DNA of 62,090 bases. It comes from Prevotella sp. (GTDB lineage: Bacteria > Bacteroidota > Bacteroidia > Bacteroidales > Bacteroidaceae). A program made the translations under genes and the position numbers. Below, piece by piece: positions 1 to 7,147 of this stretch. The DNA lies in the NCBI GenBank assembly GCA_017458005.1, contig JAFTGH010000033.1, positions 1 to 62,090 on the forward strand. Direction: 5' to 3'. The notes below the pieces were generated by a model. It made no database searches. It was not told the DNA's origin and saw only the letters and a program-made list of their open reading frames with translations. The number at the start of each line of letters is the position of its first letter. The first letter of the stretch is position 1.

Positions 1-1
1 A

Positions 2-130
2 ATCACACTTGACAAAAGCTTACAGCGTAAGTCCCTACAATGGATTCGTGAACAGAGTATGAATCCAGACTGCATAGAATCATTAGCAACTCACGATACA
101 GATGTAAAGCCACATGTAATTGAGCTTTAA
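2..130 (+). CDS. C-terminal fragment, possibly an MBL-fold hydrolase
   Basis: An open frame enters from the left edge and ends at the TAA at 128-130, giving 42 residues. The tail contains ATHDTDVKPHVIEL, which resembles the end of metallo-beta-lactamase-fold lactonase-type hydrolases, where a HDPxVKPxVIEL-like stretch is common. None of the catalytic metal motifs lie in the window, so the family is an inference from the tail alone. The frame abuts the next gene, suggesting co-transcription. Confidence 0.45.
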   Translation: MTLDKSLQRKSLQWIREQSMNPDCIESLATHDTDVKPHVIEL

Positions 131-149
131 ATTCCAATTTATCGAGCAG

Positions 150-506
150 ATGACATCCCTCAATCTTCCACATATCGCCCTTATTTACCTCGCTGTCATC
201 AACGTGGCCACTTTCTTTATGTACGGTATCGACAAGGCTGCGAGTAAGCGAGGACAGAGCCGAACTCGTTCGAGCTATGCCGAGTGTGAGCAGGCTCGGA
301 CGAAGTCCAAGTGGAAGGCCAAACGCTCGAAGTGGAGAATACCAGAGGCTACATTGTTATTGCTGGCAGTACTTGGTGGCAGTATTGGAGCGTGGTTGGG
401 AATGAAAGTTTGGCATCACAAAACCCTGCACAAGAAGTTCAGATATGGTGTACCTGCTATCATTATCATTCAACTTGCACTAATAGGTTATTTCCTGTAC
501 AGATGA
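150..506 (+). CDS. DUF1294 family small membrane protein with internal insertion
   Basis: Small integral membrane protein of the DUF1294 type, function unknown. The family pattern is visible: an N-terminal helix ending in FMYGIDKAA, then WRIPEATLLLLAVLGGSIGAWLGM and HHKTLHKKFRYG, then a C-terminal hydrophobic helix. In the family the YGIDK and WRIPE blocks are normally a few residues apart; here about 25 extra polar residues (roughly 253-331) sit between them. I chose ATG 150 because the family starts close to the first helix; a TTG at 120 in the same frame would add ten residues. The stop overlaps the next start (ATGA), so the two are probably translated together. Confidence 0.75.
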   Translation: MTSLNLPHIALIYLAVINVATFFMYGIDKAASKRGQSRTRSSYAECEQARTKSKWKAKRSKWRIPEATLLLLAVLGGSIGAWLGMKVWHHKTLHKKFRYGVPAIIIIQLALIGYFLYR

Positions 507-844
507 ACATAGAAGAGTTCCGCGAATATTGCCTGTCTCTGCCTGATGTTACAGAGGCGACACCCTTTGAAAAGTTTTCTAAGGGCAAGTTCACTATTCT
601 CGTTTTCTATGTCAGCAGCCATATGTTCTGCTACTTCAATGTTGATGACTTCTCCAATATCACCATCAAGTGCAATTCGTCAGAAATGGCAGAACTGAAG
701 GAACGGTATCAAGCCATAGGAGAACCATTCAACGGGGATAAGCGATACTGGATGAGTGTTCAGCCAAACTTAGACCTCCCTGATGAAGAACTGAAAGGGT
801 TGGTACGCAAGTCATACGAAATAGTAAAGAGCAAGAATAAATGA
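503..844 (+). CDS. MmcQ/YjbR family protein
   Basis: 113-residue protein of the MmcQ/YjbR (CyaY-like fold) family; the family has been called DNA-binding but its role is not established. Typical features are the N-terminal EEFREYCLSLPDVTEATPF, a central strand-rich part with KGKFTILVFY, and YWMSVQP before a final helix. The start ATG at 503 overlaps the preceding stop by four bases. Its last ~45 bases (from about 799) are the left end of a segment repeated at 4709, where only the tail of this gene was copied. Confidence 0.8.
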   Translation: MNIEEFREYCLSLPDVTEATPFEKFSKGKFTILVFYVSSHMFCYFNVDDFSNITIKCNSSEMAELKERYQAIGEPFNGDKRYWMSVQPNLDLPDEELKGLVRKSYEIVKSKNK

Positions 845-1279
845 GCTTATGGAGATAATAAGAGCCACAAAGACAGCGGAACAGGCTGGAGCCTATTATG
901 TTCGCATACGGGCAATGGCACGGAAGCACAAGATTCCGCTTAACCTGGAGTTTGACGAACATGATACGCCTGAAACAAAGTATATCGTTATCGTCGATGA
1001 CTACCTGCCAGTGGCCACCTGCCGCCTATATGCCATTGACGATAACAGCGTGATGCTGGGTAGAATCGTCGTACTGCCTGAATATCGAGGCCAGGGCATC
1101 GGTACGCTTGTTGGAAAGGAGGTGGAAAAATGGGCAAAGGAACTGGGCTTCAAGACAGCAGTCGTTGAGAGCCGTGACAACAAGATCCATTTCTACGAAA
1201 CGATGGACTACGTGGCAGACCTGTCACAGAAGATTGTCGGCGAGACCTTCACCTGTTACAGAATGGAGAAAAGACTATG
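799..1279 (+). repeat. segmental duplication, copy 1
   Basis: About 480 bases from inside the end of the MmcQ/YjbR gene to the end of the GNAT gene reappear at 4709-5190 in the same orientation, offset 3910. Most differences are scattered substitutions. The left boundary is sharp, at GTTGGTACGCAAG. Confidence 0.9.
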
Positions 1280-1280
1280 A
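849..1280 (+). CDS. GNAT family N-acetyltransferase (copy 1)
   Basis: 143-residue single-domain GNAT acetyltransferase, expected to move an acetyl group from acetyl-CoA to an unknown amine. The acetyl-CoA binding motif A is LGRIVVLPEYRGQGIGT (about residues 70-86, R/Q-x-x-G-x-G/A type), followed by an AVVESRDNKIHFYETMDYV segment typical of the C-terminal half. It starts four bases after the MmcQ/YjbR stop. A second copy at 4759 is nearly identical, differing at roughly ten residues (for example VGKEVEK here against AVKEAEK there). Substrate cannot be read from sequence. Confidence 0.85.
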   Translation: MEIIRATKTAEQAGAYYVRIRAMARKHKIPLNLEFDEHDTPETKYIVIVDDYLPVATCRLYAIDDNSVMLGRIVVLPEYRGQGIGTLVGKEVEKWAKELGFKTAVVESRDNKIHFYETMDYVADLSQKIVGETFTCYRMEKRL

Positions 1281-1355
1281 TTGAGATAAACAGTATTCCT
1301 TTATGCATCTGTATTTTGGACTAAACGGAAAGAAAAGTTGAACTAAATAGAAAAG

Positions 1356-1384
1356 TTTGTTTGGCGGAATCGTCGTACCTTTGC
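1356..1384 (+). promoter_or_regulatory. Bacteroidetes-type promoter
   Basis: TTTG at 1356-1359 and TACCTTTGC at 1376-1384 match the -33/-7 pattern of the primary sigma factor of Bacteroidetes. It lies about 28 bases before the start codon at 1413. Confidence 0.65.
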
Positions 1385-1412
1385 GCTGTCAAATTTTTAA
1401 AGCAAAGGAAAG

Positions 1413-1769
1413 ATGAAACAGAATGAAACCGTACAGGGCATCCTGAATGCCATTGAACTTTATGCAGAGGCAGGCCGCAAGGCAAGTCGTGAACTGGGTG
1501 AGAAGGCTTTCACCAAGGAAGCCACCATGTCGTGGGTAGAGAAGGGTGTGATTACCACCGTACCCATCAATGCCCTCTTCGATGTGCTGGAGCAGACTGG
1601 TGAGGAAGAGGTGACCTACACCGTAGAGGACGTGACCGTTGCAGGCAACATCGCCTTCGTGCGCATCTCATCATCGTTCAGCAAACTGACCACCTTCAAC
1701 GACATGTTCACTCTGGCTGAACAGGATGGTGAGTGGAAGATTGTGAGCAAGATCTATTCGGTAAAATAA
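1413..1769 (+). CDS. NTF2-like (putative lumazine-binding type) protein
   Basis: 118-residue soluble protein with the layout of the NTF2/SnoaL fold, closest in appearance to the 'putative lumazine-binding' group: an N-terminal helix (ILNAIELYAEAGRKAS), a short second helix, and a curved sheet ending with FTLAEQDGEWKIVSKIYS, the usual last strand pair. No catalytic set can be named with confidence. It has its own promoter and is followed by the promoter of the AraC gene, so it is probably transcribed alone. Confidence 0.7.
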   Translation: MKQNETVQGILNAIELYAEAGRKASRELGEKAFTKEATMSWVEKGVITTVPINALFDVLEQTGEEEVTYTVEDVTVAGNIAFVRISSSFSKLTTFNDMFTLAEQDGEWKIVSKIYSVK

Positions 1770-1782
1770 CCTTAAAACTTCG

Positions 1783-1818
1783 TTGGTCTGCAAGATTATT
1801 CGTAATTTTGCAGACCAA
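1783..1818 (+). promoter_or_regulatory. perfect 11-bp inverted repeat spanning the araC-type promoter
   Basis: TTGGTCTGCAA (1783-1793) and TTGCAGACCAA (1808-1818) are exact reverse complements with 14 bases between. The left arm contains the likely -33 TTGG and the right arm overlaps the -7 box TAATTTTGC (1803-1811). No T-run follows, so an operator fits better than a terminator. Confidence 0.6.
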
Positions 1819-1832
1819 ATTGTGTATTGTAG

Positions 1833-2687
1833 ATGACCAAGATAACGAAATTCCCATCAGCTTTGATTAGCGGTGACTGCACTACTTCGTCGCTCGTGTT
1901 GGACGGCGGCAGCATCATCGACCAGTGCATCGTGACGGCTGGCGAGCGAGGTACGTTCTTCCTCGAACAGCATCTGCTCTACGTGGTGCTGGGAGGTAGC
2001 GTAAGGCTGACGTGCGGACGGCAGACGTGGACGGTGCGGAAGAACGAGATGATTCTGCTGCGACGGGCGCAAAGCGTCAGTTACGAGAAGCAAGGCTCCG
2101 AGGAAACGGGCCTTTTCGAGAGCCAACTCTTTGCCATCAACGATGAACTGCTGAAGGACTTTCTTACGTCGCAACAGGTGCAGATACCAACCATGAAGGA
2201 AGAGTATGGAACGCAGGTAAGTCCTATGAGTGAACGACTCGTAGCCTACTGCTGGTCATTGTCGCCTTACTTCAACGACCCGTCGCAAGTCAATCCCGGT
2301 CTGCTACGTCTGAAGGTGATGGAACTGCTCTACAACGTGATGGACTGCTCGAAGAACATCTTCCGTCAGATGCTCCAGTTGCGCCAACCCGTGAAGACCG
2401 ACATCCACCGTGTGGTGGAGGAGAACTACACGTCGCCCATCTCCCTCGACGAACTGGCCTACCTTTCTGGTCGTTCGCTGTCGAGTTTCAAGCGTGAGTT
2501 TCAGGACATCTACGGCGCACCGCCAGCCCGTTGGATTCGTGAGAAGCGATTGTCGAAAGCCCAGCAGATTCTACGCTCGTCAAGCCTCTCCGTAGCCGAC
2601 GTTGCCTATAGTCTCGGTTTTGAAAACCCCACCCATTTCAGTCGCATCTTCAAGCAACAATACGGTTATGCCCCGTCGCAGTCATAG
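1833..2687 (+). CDS. AraC family transcriptional regulator
   Basis: 284-residue regulator. The N-terminal ~150 residues form a cupin-like sensory part (FLEQHLLYVVLGGSVRL, then WTVRKNEMILLRRA); the C-terminal ~100 residues are an AraC DNA-binding domain with two helix-turn-helix units: SLDELAYLSGRSLSSFKREF and SVADVAYSLGFENPTHFSRIF followed by KQQYGYAPSQ. The protein stops soon after this conserved end. It is preceded by a promoter overlapped by a perfect inverted repeat, a candidate autoregulatory site, and is 23 bases upstream of the lipoprotein flavin reductase gene, its likely target. Confidence 0.9.
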   Translation: MTKITKFPSALISGDCTTSSLVLDGGSIIDQCIVTAGERGTFFLEQHLLYVVLGGSVRLTCGRQTWTVRKNEMILLRRAQSVSYEKQGSEETGLFESQLFAINDELLKDFLTSQQVQIPTMKEEYGTQVSPMSERLVAYCWSLSPYFNDPSQVNPGLLRLKVMELLYNVMDCSKNIFRQMLQLRQPVKTDIHRVVEENYTSPISLDELAYLSGRSLSSFKREFQDIYGAPPARWIREKRLSKAQQILRSSSLSVADVAYSLGFENPTHFSRIFKQQYGYAPSQS

Positions 2688-2710
2688 ACACGATATTTAA
2701 GCCAAATAAT

Positions 2711-3433
2711 ATGAAAAGAATTATCAAAACATCAGCCCTCGTGCTGACAGGCGCACTGCTCATGACAGCCTGTGGAAACAAGGAGCAAAAGACAGAAGCA
2801 AACGTGAACGAGAACCCTGCAAAGGAGAAAGTGGAAGTAAAGGCTGTGGAGGGTCGCAAGAACTTCAGCGACAAGGCAATGATTACACCTCTGCCCGCTA
2901 TTATGATTGCCACATGGGACGAGAATGAGAATCCCGATGTGATGATGGCAGCCTGGGGTGGTCAGTGCGGACCAGCGCACATCACCTTCGAACTCTCAAA
3001 GCACAAGACAACGGAGAACATCCGTCTGAAGAAGGCATTTACTATTAGTTTTGCCACCAAGGATGACATCGCGCAGAGCGACTATTTCGGCATCGTTTCC
3101 GGCAACGACGTGCCTGACAAGGTGAAGAAGGCTGGTTTCACTATCACCAAGAGTCCCAACGTGGATGCACCTATTATCAACGAGTATAAGTTGACCTTGG
3201 AGTGCAAGGTGGTTACTTTCGATGAAGACGAGAACGGTGGCGCACGAGTGGTTGGTGAGATTGTCAACATGAGTGCTGATGAGAGCATCCTCGACGAAGA
3301 GGGCAACATCGACCTCGGTAAGTTGCAGCCCGTCATCTTCGACTCGGCAAAGAACGAATACCGCGTGGTTGGCGAAAAGGTAGGCACTGCCTGGGGTTCA
3401 GGTAAGACTATTCAAGAGCAAGAAGTTAAATAA
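2711..3433 (+). CDS. lipoprotein flavin reductase-like (flavoredoxin-type) protein
   Basis: 240 residues. The first 21 form a lipoprotein signal ending in LLMTAC, so Cys21 should be lipidated and the protein exported. The remainder looks like the FMN-binding split-barrel flavin reductase/flavoredoxin family: the start of the domain (ITPLPAIMIATWDENENPDVMMAAW) and TTENIRLKKAFTISFATKD are characteristic, as is a late VVGEIVNMSADESIL. Family members are usually cytoplasmic enzymes or electron carriers; the exported form is unusual. It follows the AraC gene by 23 bases and is closed by a terminator at 3452. Confidence 0.8.
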   Translation: MKRIIKTSALVLTGALLMTACGNKEQKTEANVNENPAKEKVEVKAVEGRKNFSDKAMITPLPAIMIATWDENENPDVMMAAWGGQCGPAHITFELSKHKTTENIRLKKAFTISFATKDDIAQSDYFGIVSGNDVPDKVKKAGFTITKSPNVDAPIINEYKLTLECKVVTFDEDENGGARVVGEIVNMSADESILDEEGNIDLGKLQPVIFDSAKNEYRVVGEKVGTAWGSGKTIQEQEVK

Positions 3434-3451
3434 TCCATAACAGAATCATCC

Positions 3452-3484
3452 AGAGCAGCATCCATAGCGGTGCTGCTCTTTTTG
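3452..3484 (+). terminator. intrinsic terminator
   Basis: AGAGCAGCA (3452-3460) pairs with TGCTGCTCT (3471-3479), followed by a run of T. It closes the AraC/flavin reductase unit; a minus-strand GNAT gene ends right beside it. Confidence 0.85.
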
Positions 3485-3486
3485 TT

Positions 3487-3975
3487 CTATCGGTCGAATA
3501 TTTCTAGTTTATTTTCCAAATACAGTTCCATCAGAATGTCACAACGTTCGTAGGCATTTCCCTCCAGCGGAATCTCCTTGAATCCCAATTTTCGATACAA
3601 GGCGATAGAGGCTTTCAAGCGGGTGTTGCCTTCGAGGAAGATTCGCTTCACGTCATGACTGCGGGCGTAGTCGAGTAATGCTTCACCCAGTTTGCGCCCA
3701 ATACCTTTGCCCTGTGCATCAGGTGACACGACCATCTTAGCCAGTTCGAAGCAGCCGGATTCCGGATGCGGTTTCAACGCACAGCAGCCCACAACCTGCC
3801 CGCTGTCATCAATAGCCAAGAATATCTGACCACCACGTCCGATAATACTGTCATCGATATGCGCAAAGGTGTCCAGATCAGACTGTTCCAGCCTGAACCA
3901 AGTCTCTATCCACTGCTTGTTCAGACGGATAAAGTCCTGCTTGTATCGTGGTTTGTAAGTAACAATTCGAATCAT
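3487..3975 (-). CDS. GNAT family N-acetyltransferase
   Basis: 162-residue acetyltransferase with the classic motif A: ELAKMVVSPDAQGKGIGRKL (R/Q-x-x-G-x-G), preceded by GCCALKP and followed by IFLEGNTRLKASIALYRKLGFKEIP, the usual motif B region. The start at 3975 (MIRIVTYKPRY) fits the domain; an upstream in-frame ATG at 4044 would add 23 residues that look unrelated and would run back through the promoter box. It is unrelated in detail to the duplicated GNAT pair. Substrate unknown. Confidence 0.85.
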   Translation of the reverse strand: MIRIVTYKPRYKQDFIRLNKQWIETWFRLEQSDLDTFAHIDDSIIGRGGQIFLAIDDSGQVVGCCALKPHPESGCFELAKMVVSPDAQGKGIGRKLGEALLDYARSHDVKRIFLEGNTRLKASIALYRKLGFKEIPLEGNAYERCDILMELYLENKLEIFDR

Positions 3976-3979
3976 CGAC

Positions 3980-3989
3980 TGCAAAAGTA
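3980..3989 (-). promoter_or_regulatory. -7 box abutting the start codon
   Basis: Read on the minus strand, TACTTTTGCA ends four bases before the ATG at 3975. A Bacteroidetes -7 box there would place the transcript start at or next to the ATG, predicting a leaderless mRNA. Confidence 0.5.
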
Positions 3990-4009
3990 TGTCATAAATC
4001 ACATTATTT

Positions 4010-4139
4010 GAAGTTCCAGAATCCAGTACCCGTCTCAGGGGCAAATTTCCTTCCGATTACACCACCGATAGTGGGTCGCAGTTCTATCTCAGCAGTATAG
4101 AGTACTGTCGTAGATTTCACCTATCTTCTTGTAATCCAT
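4010..4139 (-). pseudogene. frameshifted remnant downstream of the YjbQ gene
   Basis: Three bases after the YjbQ stop an ATG opens MDYKKIGEIYDSTLY and soon meets TGA; shifting frame continues TAEIELRPTIGGVIGRKF and then APETGTGFW up to about 4015. The two frames together read like one protein segment, so I call it a decayed or truncated gene of about 40 codons. The family is not recognised. It may instead be noncoding. Confidence 0.3.
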
Positions 4140-4142
4140 ATT

Positions 4143-4562
4143 TTACTCTCCTATGATTGTTACTACTAGTTTTCTTGCCCCACCATAATTTCTGTATTCG
4201 CAGAAGTAGATACCCTGCCAAGTTCCCATATTCAGATGTCCGTTGGTGATGGGAATCGTCAGACTTACGCCACTCAATGTTGACTTGGCATGAGCAGGCA
4301 TGTCATCAGCACCTTCCAAGGTATGCTCGTACTCTGGGCGGTTCTCAGGAACAAGACGGTTGAAGATGGTTTCCATATCCACACGAACATCAGGGTCTGC
4401 GTTCTCGTTGATACTCAGCCCACAACTCGTATGCTTGCAGAATATATTCACGATGCCCGTCTTTGGCAATTTAGGTAACTGGCTCAGAATCTCGCTGGTC
4501 ACCAAATGAAATCCGCGAGACTTCGGTTTTAGGGTTATCTCTACTTGCTCAATCATAAACAT
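4143..4562 (-). CDS. YjbQ/UPF0047 family protein
   Basis: 139-residue YjbQ (UPF0047) protein, a family with weak thiamine-phosphate synthase activity reported in some members. Family signatures are present in order: SRGFHLVTSEI, GIVNIFCKHTSCGLSINENADPDVR (His and Asp of the putative metal/active site), HTLEGADDMPAHAKSTLSG and LNMGTWQGIYFCEYRNYGGARKL. The length is normal. Start is at 4562 (MFMIEQ) or at the second Met six bases later; a TATATTTGC promoter box lies at 4578-4586. Confidence 0.9.
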   Translation of the reverse strand: MFMIEQVEITLKPKSRGFHLVTSEILSQLPKLPKTGIVNIFCKHTSCGLSINENADPDVRVDMETIFNRLVPENRPEYEHTLEGADDMPAHAKSTLSGVSLTIPITNGHLNMGTWQGIYFCEYRNYGGARKLVVTIIGE

Positions 4563-4577
4563 TCCTAAATATCAGGT

Positions 4578-4586
4578 GCAAATATA
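4578..4586 (-). promoter_or_regulatory. -7 promoter box of the YjbQ gene
   Basis: Minus-strand TATATTTGC, 15 bases upstream of the start codon at 4562, matching TAnnTTTGC. Confidence 0.6.
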
Positions 4587-4642
4587 CGAAAAATGCAGAG
4601 AATTCACTAACTTTGCCCAGTTATTACAACATAGTTTAAGAA

Positions 4643-4738
4643 ATGAAGAAACTGATTACGATTTGCCTATTAGCAACAATGGGGGGCTCTTTGTTCCTAC
4701 ATAGAAGAGTTGGTACGCAAGTCATACGGAATAGTTAA
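4643..4738 (+). pseudogene. secreted-protein gene cut off by the duplication
   Basis: An ATG at 4643 opens a signal-peptide-like sequence, MKKLITICLLATMGGSLF, behind a promoter-like AACTTTGC at 4612. After about 22 codons the frame runs into the duplicated segment (from 4709), is read in the wrong frame of the MmcQ/YjbR tail, and stops at 4736-4738. What is left is the first exported segment of a lost gene. Its identity is unknown. Confidence 0.5.
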
Positions 4739-5190
4739 GAGCAAGAATAAATGAGCTTATGGAGATAATAAGAGCAACAACGACAGCGGAACAGGCAGGA
4801 GCCTACTATGTCCGCATACAGGCAATGGCACGGAAGCACAAGATTCCGCTTAACCTGGAGTTTGACGAGCATGATACGTCTGAAACAAAGTATATCGTTA
4901 TCGTCGATGACTATCTGCCAGTGGCTACATGCCGTCTTTATGCCATCGACAATGACAGCGTGATGTTGGGAAGGATTGTCGTTCTTCCTGAATATCGAGG
5001 TCAAGGCATCGGTACGCTTGCCGTTAAGGAGGCTGAAAAATGGGCAAAGGAACTGGGTTTCAAGACTGCAGTCGTAGAGAGCCGTGACAACAAGATCCAT
5101 TTCTATGAGACGATGGACTATGTGGCTGACCTTTCTCAGAAGATTGTCGGCGAGACATTCACTTGTTATAGAATGGAGAAAAAACTATTA
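4709..5190 (+). repeat. segmental duplication, copy 2
   Basis: Copy of 799-1279, containing the last ~14 codons of the MmcQ/YjbR gene and the whole GNAT gene. It joins the interrupted signal-peptide gene on its left and unrelated sequence on its right. Confidence 0.9.
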
Positions 5191-5193
5191 TGA
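4759..5193 (+). CDS. GNAT family N-acetyltransferase (copy 2)
   Basis: 144-residue paralogue of the protein at 849-1280 with the same motif A (LGRIVVLPEYRGQGIGT) and the same flanks, so both copies should fold and bind acetyl-CoA. Differences are few and conservative, and the C-terminus is KKLL instead of KRL. Many of the nucleotide changes are silent, which suggests both copies have been kept under selection rather than one decaying. Upstream of it is only the copied gene tail, so it probably depends on the promoter of the interrupted gene at about 4612. Confidence 0.85.
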   Translation: MEIIRATTTAEQAGAYYVRIQAMARKHKIPLNLEFDEHDTSETKYIVIVDDYLPVATCRLYAIDNDSVMLGRIVVLPEYRGQGIGTLAVKEAEKWAKELGFKTAVVESRDNKIHFYETMDYVADLSQKIVGETFTCYRMEKKLL

Positions 5194-5318
5194 TGGAAAT
5201 AGGGAAACCCCTAAATTCCTGTATTGTCATAAGTAGCGTATCTTTTACCACAACCCAATTACTAATAATTCTCAAAACATTTTGCAAAGTTAGCGAATTT
5301 ACGACATTTATGTGTACT

Positions 5319-5338
5319 TTTGTGCTCAGATTTAAGTG
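5319..5338 (+). repeat. 20-bp motif shared with 7148, at a promoter
   Basis: TTTGTGCTCAGATTTAAGTG occurs here and at 7148-7167. Here the preceding bases give TACTTTTG (5315-5322), a -7 box, so the motif starts inside a promoter 37 bases before the DoxX start. At the second site the box is poorer (GACTTTG). Confidence 0.55.
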
Positions 5339-5374
5339 AATTTGGCTAATTAGACTTAACAAACAATATTGATT

Positions 5375-5809
5375 ATGAAGCACGTAAAGACATTCTTCCG
5401 CCTGCTGCTGGGGCTGTTTATGACCTATGCAGGCATCAGTCATCTGACGATTGCCCGTCAGGAGTTCGTGGCACAGGTTCCCACATGGTTGCAGTTCAGT
5501 CCGGGTTTCACAGACTTTATTGTCTTGGCATCCGGAGTTGTTGAAATCGCATTAGGTCTCGGTATGCTCCTGCTTTGGAAACAAAAGCCCAAGACCGTGG
5601 TTGGCGCATTGCTGGCACTCTTCTACGTTGCCATCTTCCCAGGTAACATCAACCAGTATGTCAACCACATCTCTGCCTTCGGTCTCGATACTGACCAGGC
5701 TCGTCTCATCAGACTGTTCTTTCAGCCCGTTCTAATTTTCCTTGCCCTTTGGAGCACAGGAGGCTGGCAGCAGTTGAAAGAATGGTGGAAGTGTATAACA
5801 AATAAATGA
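5375..5809 (+). CDS. DoxX-like membrane protein
   Basis: 144-residue membrane protein with four hydrophobic segments. The first, FRLLLGLFMTYAGISHLTI, carries the DoxX-type R..LG..F..AG..HL pattern; the second, FTDFIVLASGVVEIALGLGM, has the usual S/E-L-xG pattern; then a third and a fourth span (LIFLALWSTGGW). DoxX-like proteins are linked to redox or small-molecule membrane functions but this one has no assigned role. ATG at 5375 is preferred over the in-frame TTG at 5369. The stop overlaps the HD-domain gene start (ATGA). Confidence 0.75.
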   Translation: MKHVKTFFRLLLGLFMTYAGISHLTIARQEFVAQVPTWLQFSPGFTDFIVLASGVVEIALGLGMLLLWKQKPKTVVGALLALFYVAIFPGNINQYVNHISAFGLDTDQARLIRLFFQPVLIFLALWSTGGWQQLKEWWKCITNK

Positions 5810-6399
5810 CAACAATGGAAAGTATTATCACAAGAGAGGCAGCATGGGAACTGCTGCGTAAATACAATAAAGACCCATTCCACCTGCAGCATGCTTTGAC
5901 GGTGGAAGGGGTCATGCGTTGGTATGCCAGGCAACTTGGATATGCCGATGAAGCTGATTTCTGGGGAATGGTTGGTATGCTGCATGATATAGATTTCGAA
6001 CTGTATCCAGAGGAGCACTGCATCAAGGCACCAGAACTGCTGCGTGAAGGCGGCGTAGGCGAGGAAATGATTCATGCCGTCTGTAGCCATGGCTATGGCA
6101 TAACCGTAGATATTAAGCCTGAACACCTGATGGAGAAAGTGCTCTATGCTACCGATGAACTGACAGGACTGATATGGGCAACGGCACTGATGCGCCCGTC
6201 GAAAAGCGTACAGGACATGGAGTTGAAATCCCTTAAGAAAAAGTACAAGTCCAAGGGATTTGCCGCAGGCTGCTCTCGCGAGGTCATCGAACGAGGAGCG
6301 GAAATGCTCGGCTGGCCTCTGGATGAAGTGCTGCAAAAGACCATCGAAGCCATGAAGGACTGTGAAGCCTGTGTGGCTAATGAGATGCAGGCAATTTAG
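5806..6399 (+). CDS. HD-domain (HDIG-type) hydrolase
   Basis: 197-residue soluble protein with an HD metal-phosphohydrolase domain. Visible are an early His (FHLQHALTVEGVMRWYA), the central His-Asp pair in MVGMLHDIDFELYP (near residue 58), a later HGYG histidine and a downstream ATDELTGLI aspartate. These are the metal ligands expected of the family. Close relatives are annotated only as HDIG-domain hydrolases, so the substrate (nucleotide or other phosphate ester) is unknown. It is translationally coupled to the DoxX gene by a four-base overlap. Confidence 0.8.
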   Translation: MTTMESIITREAAWELLRKYNKDPFHLQHALTVEGVMRWYARQLGYADEADFWGMVGMLHDIDFELYPEEHCIKAPELLREGGVGEEMIHAVCSHGYGITVDIKPEHLMEKVLYATDELTGLIWATALMRPSKSVQDMELKSLKKKYKSKGFAAGCSREVIERGAEMLGWPLDEVLQKTIEAMKDCEACVANEMQAI

Positions 6400-6508
6400 G
6401 TTTCACGATGATTCCATTCAATTGTGGAAATATCTAAACCGATAACTTCTTGCAACTTTTTATTTCATTCATACGTCTAACAGACAGAAACTTTTAAATA
6501 GAACGATT

Positions 6509-6826
6509 ATGATATTATCAACAACCCCACAGATTGAAGGTCGCACCATCCGTGAGTACAAAGGAGTGGTGACAGGTGAAACGATTATCGGAGCGAATGC
6601 TTTCAAGGACTTCTTTGCTGGCATCAGGGACATCGTAGGTGGTCGTGCCGGAAGTTATGAGAAGGTGTTGCGTGAGGCAAAGGACACTTCAATGAAAGAA
6701 ATGATGGAACGAGCACAGGCTATGGGAGCCAATGCTATTGTGGGCATTGACATCGACTATGAGACTATAGGAGAGTCCAATTCGATGCTGATGGTAGCAA
6801 CCAGTGGAACGGCTGTTGTGATTTAA
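6509..6826 (+). CDS. YbjQ/UPF0145 family protein
   Basis: 105-residue UPF0145 protein, a pentamer-forming family described as putative heavy-metal binding. The family marks are complete: [22 protein letters not shown] at the start, then [18 protein letters not shown], then [17 protein letters not shown] and a final strand. Its stop TAA overlaps the ATG of the next gene, so the two form a pair. Confidence 0.9.
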   Translation: MILSTTPQIEGRTIREYKGVVTGETIIGANAFKDFFAGIRDIVGGRAGSYEKVLREAKDTSMKEMMERAQAMGANAIVGIDIDYETIGESNSMLMVATSGTAVVI

Positions 6827-7137
6827 TGACCAGAATAGAACGTGAGAAGCAGACAGTCCGAAAGATGAAAGGCGCTATCATCCACGTCTGGGATAAGGTC
6901 AAAAGGTGGCTGCAGTCGCTGTCTTTCAGGACGGGTGTTATCGTCCTGCTGTGCTGCATACCTTTCTATATCCTGTCCTTTGCTCAAATGTTGCTGCCTA
7001 TAAGTGCTGCTGCCAAAGGGGTGCTTTGGACTATCCTGTTCGGATTAGCAAAGACCTGCCAGTATGGAGGTCTCACCATTCTTGGCGTAGAAGGCTATAA
7101 CCAGCTGAAGAACTGGATCAAGCGAAAGAAGGGTTAA
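6826..7137 (+). CDS. small two-helix membrane protein, 'transporter suffix'-like
   Basis: 103 residues: a basic N-terminal stretch (about 1-33), a first hydrophobic helix (TGVIVLLCCIPFYILSFAQM), a second one around ISAAAKGVLWTILFGLAKTC, a short GGLTILGVEGYNQLKNW segment and a basic tail. This arrangement resembles the short 'transporter suffix domain' proteins. It starts inside the stop codon of the YbjQ gene, so translation is likely coupled. Function unknown. Confidence 0.55.
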   Translation: MTRIEREKQTVRKMKGAIIHVWDKVKRWLQSLSFRTGVIVLLCCIPFYILSFAQMLLPISAAAKGVLWTILFGLAKTCQYGGLTILGVEGYNQLKNWIKRKKG

Positions 7138-7147
7138 TTCATCTGAC

